DNA of 47,236 nucleotides. It comes from an uncultured Dyadobacter sp. Lineage in GTDB: Bacteria > Bacteroidota > Bacteroidia > Cytophagales > Spirosomataceae. This document shows positions 1 through 7,297 of the stretch, piece by piece (positions within the stretch are counted from its first letter, which is position 1; the number at the start of each line of letters is the position of its first letter). The notes under the pieces were generated by a model, which saw nothing but the letters and a program-made list of their open reading frames with translations, did no database searches and was not told the origin of the DNA. The position numbers and the translations under genes were made by a program. The DNA lies in assembly GCF_946482605.1 (NCBI RefSeq), contig NZ_CAMLSE010000048.1, forward strand, positions 1-47,236, in the 5' to 3' direction.

Positions 1-2147
1 CTGGTCCGCTTATCGTAGTAATCCAGTACCACGTTCACGCGGTTACGGAACAGGCCGAGTTCCAGACCGAAGTCATAGCTCTTCGTTTTCTCCCAGCTCA
101 GGCTGTTGTTGCCATAGGAAACCTGGGTTTGTCCTTTGGTCAATGTGTTATTGGGTGAATAATACACGTCGCCGACCTGGCCCAGGTACTCAAAATCACC
201 GATGTTGAAATTACCCGTGGTACCATAGCTGGCACGCAGTTTCAATTCGCTTACCGCGCGGACTTCTTTCATGAAATCCTCCTGGGAAATGCGCCACGCC
301 ACAGAAGCCGACGGAAAATATCCCCATTTGTTGTCCGGTCCAAAACGGGAACTACCATCTGTCCGGATCGACGCCGAAAGCAGGTACTTCTCTTTAAAAC
401 CATAATTGACACGGCTGAAATACGAAATAAGTCCCCATTGCGACTTGGAAGAAGTGGTAGCAGAAGGATTAATAATGCCATTGTTCAAGGTATGGATAAT
501 GTCGTTGTTGAACGATCCGTTCACCGCCGCCATCGAGCTGTTGCTGGAATTGTATTTCTGGTACGAGGCCCCGGCAATGGCGCTTACCTGATGTACATCT
601 TTAAATGTATTGGTGTAGCTCAAAACATTTTCGTTGGCAATGCTGGTCGTTGAGCTCAATCCCTGTGAGCCGGAGTTCAGACCGGTACTGGTTGCCCATG
701 AAGCCTGGAAACGGTCGGTTTGGTTGGAAGCCAGGTTGGTACTCAATGAAGAGCGGAACGAAAGTCCCTTCGCAAGGTTCAGGTTTACAAAGGCCTCGCC
801 CAGGTTGTTGATCGTGGTTCCGTAATAGTAGCTTCCATCGAGGGTAGCCATTGGGTTGGTCTGCCCGCTGACCACCGCTCCCCAGTAGGAACGCGCATTC
901 GGATAGGTCCCATCCGGATTCCGGACCGCCACAAAGCTTGGAAATTTGACATAATTATTGATATCCGACGATGCAAACCGGCGTTTGGCGTAGGAAGGGT
1001 TCAACATGAAGCCCAGGCTTACGACCGAGTTTACAGTTACATCCACATTGGCGCGAACGCCGTAGTTCTTGTACCAGGTGTTTTTCAATGTGCCTTGTTC
1101 GTCTTTCAAAGTTCCCGACACATAGTAACGCACGTGATCATTGCCGCCGCCCACGGAAAGGTTATAGTTCTGAATGGTGGCCGCTTCCAATACCTCATCT
1201 TCCCAGATCACATTGTTCCCATTCTTCAAAACGTCGCTCACCTGATAGGCATTGGGGCGCCGGGCGTCGTTCCAGACAGGAATGCTGGTGTCCCCTCCGA
1301 TCCATTTGTATTCGCGGTTCTGGTAACGGACGGCGTAGTCGTAGTATTCCTGACCTGTGATCCAGTCCTTATGCCCTTTCGCTTTGGCAACACCTGCATA
1401 GGCATTGAAATTGAATTTTGCTTTGCCCGATTTGCCCTTTTTGGTGGTCACGATGATCACACCTCCTGCACCACGGGAACCGTAGATCGCCGCCGCGGAA
1501 GCATCTTTCAGCACCTCGATCGATTCGATATCGTTGGTACTGATGCTTCCCAAACTGCCTCCGGGGAAACCGTCGATCACGACCAGCGGATCATTACCGG
1601 CATCGATGGAGCTGGCCCCGCGGATACGGATCAGCGGGGCACTGCCCGGTGAGGTATTGTTCTGGGTCACGTTCACGCCTGCCAGCCGCCCCGCCAGCAC
1701 CGACTCCGGTCGGCCGACCGGGATCTGATCCAGTACCGTGTTCTCCACCTTGGCGACCGACGCGGTTACGGAACTCTTCTTGACGGTTCCATACCCTACC
1801 ACCACCAGTTCGTCGAGCACGGTATTGTCCTGCCGCAGCACAACCCTGATCACCGACTGGTTCCCTACCGGCACTTCTACCTTTTTGTAGCCGATAAATG
1901 AGAAGGTCAGCACGTCGCCGGCCGAAGCCGCAATCTGGAATTTCCCGTCGGCATCGGTACTCACGCCCTTGGTCGTGCCTTTGATGACCACGCTCACACC
2001 CGGTAGCGTCGCGTTACCTACACTATCTACCACCGTCCCGGACACATTGCCGGCATCCTGGGCCTTCAGACGGCCCGTCATACATAAAGCCAGCACCAGC
2101 ATCATCGCGAGCAGCGGCCTTTTCAGGTAAAATTTCATTCGGATCAT
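1..2147 (-). CDS. SusC/RagA-family TonB-linked outer membrane receptor (3' part missing)
   Basis: The reverse strand is open from an ATG at 2147 to the window edge (about 715 residues), so the C-terminal barrel is missing. The order is a signal peptide (hydrophobic LLAMMLVLALCMTG, then KAQD), a carboxypeptidase-regulatory-like domain (GTVVDSVGNATLPGVSV), the SusC-type LDELVVVGYGT box, a TonB plug with VVIDGFPGG and IYGSRGAGGVIIVTTKKG, and then barrel sequence with KYLLSASIRTDGSSRFG. SusC proteins import glycans or other large ligands across the outer membrane with a SusD lid; the susD gene should lie just beyond position 1. A second in-frame ATG at 2138 is possible. The gene follows the PQQ dehydrogenase gene on the same strand but has its own upstream palindrome, so it is probably a second unit of the same regulon. 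The family is certain; the ligand is unknown. Confidence 0.95.
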   Translation of the reverse strand, partial: MIRMKFYLKRPLLAMMLVLALCMTGRLKAQDAGNVSGTVVDSVGNATLPGVSVVIKGTTKGVSTDADGKFQIAASAGDVLTFSFIGYKKVEVPVGNQSVIRVVLRQDNTVLDELVVVGYGTVKKSSVTASVAKVENTVLDQIPVGRPESVLAGRLAGVNVTQNNTSPGSAPLIRIRGASSIDAGNDPLVVIDGFPGGSLGSISTNDIESIEVLKDASAAAIYGSRGAGGVIIVTTKKGKSGKAKFNFNAYAGVAKAKGHKDWITGQEYYDYAVRYQNREYKWIGGDTSIPVWNDARRPNAYQVSDVLKNGNNVIWEDEVLEAATIQNYNLSVGGGNDHVRYYVSGTLKDEQGTLKNTWYKNYGVRANVDVTVNSVVSLGFMLNPSYAKRRFASSDINNYVKFPSFVAVRNPDGTYPNARSYWGAVVSGQTNPMATLDGSYYYGTTINNLGEAFVNLNLAKGLSFRSSLSTNLASNQTDRFQASWATSTGLNSGSQGLSSTTSIANENVLSYTNTFKDVHQVSAIAGASYQKYNSSNSSMAAVNGSFNNDIIHTLNNGIINPSATTSSKSQWGLISYFSRVNYGFKEKYLLSASIRTDGSSRFGPDNKWGYFPSASVAWRISQEDFMKEVRAVSELKLRASYGTTGNFNIGDFEYLGQVGDVYYSPNNTLTKGQTQVSYGNNSLSWEKTKSYDFGLELGLFRNRVNVVLDYYDKRT

Positions 2148-2179
2148 AGGAATTTGGGTTTAACTAAATATATAATTGG

Positions 2180-2199
2180 TGACGTGCACGTGCCCGAAC
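2180..2199. promoter_or_regulatory. candidate LacI-family operator, degenerate copy, upstream of the first susC
   Basis: The core ACGTGCACGTGCCCGA matches the perfect 20-bp palindrome at 7149-7168 at 16 of 20 positions, with the same central CACGTG. It lies about 33 bp upstream of the susC start. Read on the minus strand, a TATATTTA element (2165-2172) resembling the Bacteroidota -7 box TAnnTTTG follows it, so the operator would fall between the -33 and -7 elements, a position suited to repression. Confidence 0.6.
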
Positions 2200-2211
2200 A
2201 CGAAGAAAAAG

Positions 2212-3732
2212 TTATTGACTCCTCATTTTTGTAACATCGGCGGTATGCACCGGGTCCAGATCCTGGTTAAAAAACTGCCGCACATAAGTACCGATCTCGG
2301 CGATGGATTCGTCGGGCAGGAACGCCATGGCAGGCATATGCTGGTCGTATTCCGTTCCATTGACTTTAATTTTCCCCGACAGCCCGTTGAGCATGATCTT
2401 CACCAGCTGCTCTTTTTCCTTCACCTGCTCTGTGCCGCGAAGTGGCGGAAAGGTGCCTGCAACACCATTGCCATCCGGCTTGTGGCACGATGCGCAATAC
2501 TGGCGGTACAATCTTGCTCCGTTCGACACCTGCTCGCCTGCTTGCTTTTGCGCTTGCTGCGCGAGCAGATCGGCGCGGGTGCCACGCGTAATGCGGATGA
2601 TCCGGTCATCGCCGTCCTTCGGGAAACCGCTGCCCGGATTCCAGTCGCGGTTGCTGGTGGACACGTAAATGCTGCCATCGGGCGCCACGCAAACTGCCCG
2701 CAGGCGTCCAAACGTGCCATCGACCGGGATGCTTTCGCCCATAATGCGTGTTCCTTTCGCGTCGGTTCTCAATACACGCAAGTCGGCTTCCTTCAAGGTG
2801 GTAAGTAAAATGGCACCCTTCCACTCCGGAAACATGTTGCCCTTGTAGATTGCAATCCCGGCGGGCGCAATGGTAGGCGTCCAGGCCTTTACAGGCTCTG
2901 TTACTTTCGTGGAATCGCAGAACGCCTTTTCATTGGGCCGGTCACAAAATCCTTCCACTTTCGGCCAGCCATAATTATGTCCCTTCCGGATGATGTTGAC
3001 CTCGTCCTCCACCGCATCGCCGTGCTCGGAGCTGTACAACAGTCCGTTGGCACCATAGGCGAGTCCCTGGATATTCCGGTGGCCCCATGACCAAACCAAA
3101 CTTCCTTTGATCGGATTGTCAGCCGGAATGCTGCCATCGAGGTTCATTCTCAGCACCTTGCCGTTCAGAGAAGCGGTATTCTGGGCATTGGTAATAGTGA
3201 TCGCGTCACCGGTTGCGAACATGAGCTTACGGTCAGGTGAAATCACGATCCGTGAACCGTTGTGCCCGGTATGCGCGGGAATTTCCAGCATTGTCAATGG
3301 GTCGGTCAGTTGATTGTGACGGTAGGTAAAACGCACGAGTTTCGTCGTGATCGTCGAATCCTTCTTGCAGGTATAATCCACAAACACATAGGGATGTTGC
3401 TTAAAATCGGGATGCAACGCCATTCCCAGCAGGCCCAGCGAACGGTGCCTGTACACTTCGGCGATTTGAATCAGCTCGATCTTCTGCCCGGTCCGGGGGT
3501 TAACCCTGCTGATGGTCCCGCTCTGTTCGGTGACCCAGATCCAGTTATCCGGCCCCCATACCATCTCCCAGGGTACATTCAGGCCCGAAATCACCGTCGA
3601 AGTCCTGACGGGTACTTCTTCCGTCTTCCATGCGGCCTTCTTTTCGTTGGAGTCAATATTTTCCGTCAAAACGAAGCACGCCACTGAAACAGCGGAGAAC
3701 CAAACCGGTAAGGAACGGAACAGGTTCATCAT
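2212..3732 (-). CDS. secreted PQQ-dependent sugar dehydrogenase with C-terminal cytochrome c domain
   Basis: This 506-residue protein resembles the soluble aldose/sorbosone dehydrogenase beta-propeller family, which oxidises sugars with pyrroloquinoline quinone in the periplasm. Family signatures are HTGHNGSR followed by FATGD, WGHRNIQGLAY, SSEHGD and EDEVNIIRKGHNYGWP. At the C-terminus a class I cytochrome c domain has CASCH at about residues 413-417 and a candidate axial Met in HMPAM. The fusion lets electrons pass from PQQ to a haem in the same chain. The N-terminus is a signal peptide; the VSVAC stretch is only a poor lipobox. The ATG overlaps the TGA of the upstream lyase gene (TGATG), which implies translational coupling. 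It is probably the periplasmic oxidising step of the pathway served by this operon. The substrate cannot be read from the sequence. Confidence 0.9.
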   Translation of the reverse strand: MMNLFRSLPVWFSAVSVACFVLTENIDSNEKKAAWKTEEVPVRTSTVISGLNVPWEMVWGPDNWIWVTEQSGTISRVNPRTGQKIELIQIAEVYRHRSLGLLGMALHPDFKQHPYVFVDYTCKKDSTITTKLVRFTYRHNQLTDPLTMLEIPAHTGHNGSRIVISPDRKLMFATGDAITITNAQNTASLNGKVLRMNLDGSIPADNPIKGSLVWSWGHRNIQGLAYGANGLLYSSEHGDAVEDEVNIIRKGHNYGWPKVEGFCDRPNEKAFCDSTKVTEPVKAWTPTIAPAGIAIYKGNMFPEWKGAILLTTLKEADLRVLRTDAKGTRIMGESIPVDGTFGRLRAVCVAPDGSIYVSTSNRDWNPGSGFPKDGDDRIIRITRGTRADLLAQQAQKQAGEQVSNGARLYRQYCASCHKPDGNGVAGTFPPLRGTEQVKEKEQLVKIMLNGLSGKIKVNGTEYDQHMPAMAFLPDESIAEIGTYVRQFFNQDLDPVHTADVTKMRSQ

Positions 3733-4802
3733 CAGATCGCATTCACTTCTTTTTCCAGAAAACTTGCCACAAACTCATCGTCCACCAAATGCGGATAGGC
3801 TTCGATCACACGCGTAATTTCCTCATACTGGCCCGGTGAAAGATTTTCATCCGGATTCAGCGTCCAGATCCCATCCATCAGCCCCTGTCGGCGGAGTACC
3901 TCGTGTACACCGGTAATGCAGCCGTGAAATGCGTGGGCCGGATCGAAAATGGCTGCATTCATGTCGGTTACGGCAATATTGGTACTCAGCAGGGCATCCC
4001 CATTCTCATAGCCGCTACCCAGCGATTGCTTGATATCTGCCAATAACCTGACGGCCTTTTCGGTCCAAACTGCCCAGTGCCCGAGCAACCCGCCTACAAA
4101 TCGTTTCTCCACCGTTTCTCCGTCGATTTCAAACCGGTAAGTGGTCAGCAGGTCGGCCACGATATTGTCGTCATTTCCAGTGTAAAGGGCTATATCACTC
4201 CTCCGGCTCGAGTGTGCCACCGCCCGCACTACGTCCAGCGTCTGGTAGCGGTTAAATGCTGCCACCTTGATCGCGCAGACATTCGGGATTTCCGCGAATT
4301 GCTGCCAGAAGTCGTAGCTATACACCCGACCGCCGATCGCAGCCTGCAAATAGAAGCCAAAGACGGGAATAATCTGTGCGATCGCCTTCACATGCCCGAT
4401 AATTTCCGACTCCGACTGCGTTTTGAATGCGGCCATGCTCACCAATCCGAGGTCATAGCCATATTTTACAGCGATCCCGGCCTCTTCGATGGCCTGTTCC
4501 GTCAGCCCGCAGATGCCGGCAACTTTGATAAATGGCCTGTTCAATGCAGCCTTACCGATTTCGTCCGCTGTCATTGCGAGCACCGTTTCGAAGAGATTCA
4601 CCTCCGGGTCACGGATCTCGAACTGCGTGGTGTGGACCCCGATAGCCACGCCGCCTGCTCCGCTGGCCATGTAATAGCGCGTGAGTCCGCGCTGCTTTTG
4701 CTCGTCCAGGCGCAAATCCTGCGTCAGCGCAAGCGGGTGCGCAGGGATAACCGTCCCGTCGAACAACAATTTTTTAATATCGTCTCTCAACATCGTTCTC
4801 AA
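3732..4802 (-). CDS. dihydrodipicolinate synthase-family aldolase/lyase
   Basis: This 356-residue TIM-barrel protein belongs to the DapA/N-acetylneuraminate lyase superfamily, class I aldolases acting on 2-keto acids through a Schiff base. The catalytic pair is visible: Tyr151 in VFGFYLQ and Lys179 in VCAIKVAAF. They are 28 residues apart, the same spacing as Tyr133 and Lys161 of DapA. The usual GTTGE loop is replaced by HTTQFEIRD, so this is not true DapA and the substrate is probably different. In this operon a role in cleaving or dehydrating a sugar-derived keto acid is plausible (inference). ATG codons at residues 1 and 4 are both possible starts. A 49-nt gap separates it from the epimerase-like gene upstream, and its stop overlaps the next start. 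Confidence 0.87.
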   Translation of the reverse strand: MRTMLRDDIKKLLFDGTVIPAHPLALTQDLRLDEQKQRGLTRYYMASGAGGVAIGVHTTQFEIRDPEVNLFETVLAMTADEIGKAALNRPFIKVAGICGLTEQAIEEAGIAVKYGYDLGLVSMAAFKTQSESEIIGHVKAIAQIIPVFGFYLQAAIGGRVYSYDFWQQFAEIPNVCAIKVAAFNRYQTLDVVRAVAHSSRRSDIALYTGNDDNIVADLLTTYRFEIDGETVEKRFVGGLLGHWAVWTEKAVRLLADIKQSLGSGYENGDALLSTNIAVTDMNAAIFDPAHAFHGCITGVHEVLRRQGLMDGIWTLNPDENLSPGQYEEITRVIEAYPHLVDDEFVASFLEKEVNAI

Positions 4803-4851
4803 AAATTACATTGATCTAAAAATTACACCCCTCGACCATTTCGCCTCTTTC

Positions 4852-5868
4852 TTAAAATTGCCCCTTTCGCTCCTGGAAATGCGTGGGTTTGTTTATCGTT
4901 TTCCCTCCTTCGAGCAGCCATTTTGCCGTAATACCGATCATCTCTTTCAATGTCGTGCCGGGGTAACCAAACAACCGGAATGATTCCGCCGCATTGCTGA
5001 GCAAGGCAGTGGTCTGTTCTTCGCCGGTAAACTGCGGTTCGGTGTTGAATATACGTCCAAACTCATATGCCAGCCATCGCAGCGAAACCGTTTCCGGACC
5101 GGTTATATTGAGGATTTTCGAAGGCGATTCGCAATGCAGCAGCGAACGGATCGCCATTTCATTGGCATCGCCCTGCCAGATCACATTCACATAGCCCATC
5201 GTCACATCGAGCGGTTTACCGTGCAGCACCGATTTGGCCACTTCCAGCAACACACCGTACTTGAAATCAATGGCGTAATTGAGCCGGTAAATGAGGATAG
5301 GCGTGCCATAAATACCCGAAAAATACTGGAACATGCGTTCGCGACCCAGGCAGGATTGTCCATACTCTCCTACCGGATCTGCGCGCATTTCCTCGGTCGC
5401 TCCCCCCGAACCCACAGGTGTAAAAGGATACACATTGCCGGTTGAATACACGACAATGCGCGATTTCCGGAACTTCTCGGCCACACGACCAGGCAGATAG
5501 GTGTTCATCGCCCAGGTGTAGGGCTCATTGCTGGCGGTTCCGAACTTCTGTCCGGCCAGGTAAAGCACATTTTCCACCTCCGGAAGGTCCTGCAACTGAC
5601 TATCATCGAGAATATTAGCCACTATGGTTTGAATACCCTCTGCATTCAGCTCCTCTGTGAGTCCCGGTTCGCTGAAACGCGATACGGCGATCACGCGCTT
5701 GTCGAGCCCTGCCCGCTCGATGGCTTGTTTTGTCAGCCGCGCAATGCTGGGGCCGATCTTTCCCCCGGCTCCGAGGATCATAATGTCCCCCTCGATACTT
5801 TTCATGTCCTCGATCAGCGCCTGCGAAGGTTGCAGCAACTGCTCTTCTAAAAATTCGATCCCGTTCAT
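4852..5868 (-). CDS. NAD-dependent epimerase/dehydratase-like protein with altered catalytic motif
   Basis: This 338-residue protein is an extended short-chain dehydrogenase with a Rossmann nucleotide-binding loop GAGGKIG (residues 33-39), the AGQKFG segment and YSTGNVYPF with the expected catalytic Ser/Thr (142-143). The active-site YxxxK is not intact: Tyr169 is followed by GQS and then Cys173 where Lys is expected. The residue after it is also not a Lys, so either another base is used or the chemistry differs. The gene begins two nucleotides after the transporter stop, which places it firmly in the operon. It probably acts on a sugar or sugar acid in the cytoplasm between uptake and the aldolase step (inference). 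The fold is sure; the reaction is not. Confidence 0.85.
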   Translation of the reverse strand: MNGIEFLEEQLLQPSQALIEDMKSIEGDIMILGAGGKIGPSIARLTKQAIERAGLDKRVIAVSRFSEPGLTEELNAEGIQTIVANILDDSQLQDLPEVENVLYLAGQKFGTASNEPYTWAMNTYLPGRVAEKFRKSRIVVYSTGNVYPFTPVGSGGATEEMRADPVGEYGQSCLGRERMFQYFSGIYGTPILIYRLNYAIDFKYGVLLEVAKSVLHGKPLDVTMGYVNVIWQGDANEMAIRSLLHCESPSKILNITGPETVSLRWLAYEFGRIFNTEPQFTGEEQTTALLSNAAESFRLFGYPGTTLKEMIGITAKWLLEGGKTINKPTHFQERKGQF

Positions 5869-5870
5869 TT

Positions 5871-7103
5871 TTATTTAAAAAGCGGATTGTTAAAAAATAA
5901 TTCTTTACTGTTGATGACAGCCAGCGAAAAAACGATGAGCAGACCGATCCCGGCCACCACCTTCACCAAAGGGCTGTTGACCTTGTCGCCCATGATCTCC
6001 TTATCGTTGGCGACCATATACAACGCCGTACCAATGAATGGGACCACGAAAATGGTGACGCTCTGCGCAAATACGATCAGTTCCAGGGGTAATTTGCCAA
6101 ACCGTATGGCGATGGAAGCGCCGATCACCATCACCAGGGCCACCAGGTAACGTACCGCTTTGGAACTGAAATTACTACCCAAACCCAGCGCATCGCCCAG
6201 CAGCGTCCCTCCTACCGAAGCATTGCCGATCAGCGACGAGAACGCGGCACCGAACAATCCGATCAGGAACAATGTAGAAGCATTGCTGCCGAAGATCGGT
6301 TCCAGCGCCTTGGCCATATCCGTGGCGGAGTTGACGGCTATGCCTTTGGGGTTAAGAACGGCCGCTGCACAGATTATGACAATGCTGCACATGCCGCCCA
6401 GCAGGATAATTCCGGTAGTACTGTCGTTTTTGGCATCGCGCAATTCAGGTTTGATGCGGATGCGCTCCTGGATCAGATAGGATTGATAAAGTGCCCCCAC
6501 GATCGAAAAACAGCTTGCAATAAACGCGATGATAAGGCCCGTGGAGCCTTCCGGGATCACGGGCGTCGTGAAACCCTTCACAATTTTGACCGGATCCGGG
6601 TCCGCCCAGAAGAAAGTGGTCACGAATGAGAACAGCTTCACGAAAATGAGCAGCACCATCGTGCTTTCCAGTACTTTGTAAAAACTCCTGAAAAACAAAA
6701 GGCTGATACCGAATGCGTTAAGGCCGATAATCCACGGCACCGGCGAGGTATGGAACAACTCTCCCACCGCGATACCTACCCCTACCGAATTGCCCGCCTG
6801 GAAGGATGTCGTAACCAGGAAAACGCCGATTCCCATCGCTACCGATGCCGGCCTGCCCCATTTCTGCTTGACACTGGCCAGCAACGACTGCTTCGTGGCC
6901 ACGCCAATGCGCGTCGACATGGCCGTAAAAACGCCCATGAAAAATATCGCCACCACGACGACCCACAATAATGAATAACCGTAAACCGCGCCGAGCTTCG
7001 AGGTAATCGTCAGTTTGCTGGGACCGAACACCAGCGCGGCGGTGATCATTCCGGGCCCGAGCGACCGGAGCCATTTGAGTAATTTTGTTTTAACGTTTTC
7101 CAA
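5871..7103 (-). CDS. NRAMP-fold membrane transporter lacking the metal-binding motifs
   Basis: This 410-residue polytopic protein has about eleven hydrophobic segments and the NRAMP (SLC11, APC superfamily) layout, starting with the conserved GPG at residues 16-18. In true NRAMP metal transporters TM1 carries DPGN and TM6 carries MPH, which coordinate Mn or Fe. Here the aligned TM1 positions 27-30 read GPSK, and TM6 around 203-209 reads GALYQSY. The Asp, Asn and Met ligands are therefore all missing. It is first in an operon with sugar-type enzymes behind a LacI operator, so import of an organic catabolite across the inner membrane is more likely than metal uptake (inference). A Mg-type NRAMP-related transporter is an alternative. 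Automatic annotation would probably call it a divalent metal transporter. Confidence 0.85.
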   Translation of the reverse strand: MENVKTKLLKWLRSLGPGMITAALVFGPSKLTITSKLGAVYGYSLLWVVVVAIFFMGVFTAMSTRIGVATKQSLLASVKQKWGRPASVAMGIGVFLVTTSFQAGNSVGVGIAVGELFHTSPVPWIIGLNAFGISLLFFRSFYKVLESTMVLLIFVKLFSFVTTFFWADPDPVKIVKGFTTPVIPEGSTGLIIAFIASCFSIVGALYQSYLIQERIRIKPELRDAKNDSTTGIILLGGMCSIVIICAAAVLNPKGIAVNSATDMAKALEPIFGSNASTLFLIGLFGAAFSSLIGNASVGGTLLGDALGLGSNFSSKAVRYLVALVMVIGASIAIRFGKLPLELIVFAQSVTIFVVPFIGTALYMVANDKEIMGDKVNSPLVKVVAGIGLLIVFSLAVINSKELFFNNPLFK

Positions 7104-7148
7104 TGTTTAAAGGTCTGGGCTGTGAGTGATGGGAATTTGATTGATGGA

Positions 7149-7168
7149 TTACGGGCACGTGCCCGTAA
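7149..7168. promoter_or_regulatory. perfect 20-bp palindrome, candidate LacI-family operator
   Basis: TTACGGGCACGTGCCCGTAA is a perfect inverted repeat with a central CG, the form typical of LacI-family operators. It lies 46 bp upstream of the transporter ATG and about 130 bp downstream of the lacI-type stop. A TACCTTTA element (minus strand, 7166-7173) resembling a Bacteroidota -7 box overlaps its upstream edge. I could not find a well-spaced -33 element. Confidence 0.8.
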
Positions 7169-7178
7169 AGGTAGAAAA

Positions 7179-7192
7179 GAATTCCGGAATTC
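7179..7192. promoter_or_regulatory. second perfect palindrome in the transporter promoter region
   Basis: GAATTCCGGAATTC is a perfect 14-bp palindrome lying 10 bp upstream (for minus-strand transcription) of the 20-bp palindrome. It is unrelated in sequence to the LacI-type site, so it could serve another regulator. It is short enough that chance cannot be excluded. Confidence 0.35.
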
Positions 7193-7259
7193 CATTTTTA
7201 CGCAAATTATATCCATAAAATTTTGCGATTTTTTTCAACAGCAATGGATTTCTCTGCAT

Positions 7260-7297
7260 TAGGTCCTTTTACACCATATATAATGTACAAGGACCTA
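7260..7297 (-). terminator. stem-loop at the 3' end of the LacI-type gene
   Basis: TAGGTCCTT (7260-7268) pairs perfectly with AAGGACCTA (7289-7297), and an inner TACA/TGTA pair extends the structure. The stop codon of the LacI-type gene lies inside the stem. No U-run follows on the minus strand, so this may be a transcript-stabilising 3' hairpin rather than a classical intrinsic terminator. Confidence 0.45.

Noticed and set aside
1095..1652. Plus-strand open frame of 185 codons inside the first susC
   Set aside because: The minus-strand susC reading is continuous here with plug-domain signatures.
4077..4814. Plus-strand open frame of 245 codons
   Set aside because: It is antisense to the DHDPS-family gene, whose catalytic residues are clear; the frame has no recognisable motif and unnatural composition.
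5871..7103. Annotation as a Mn/Fe NRAMP importer
   Set aside because: Both signature motifs that bind the metal are replaced, and no metal genes are near.
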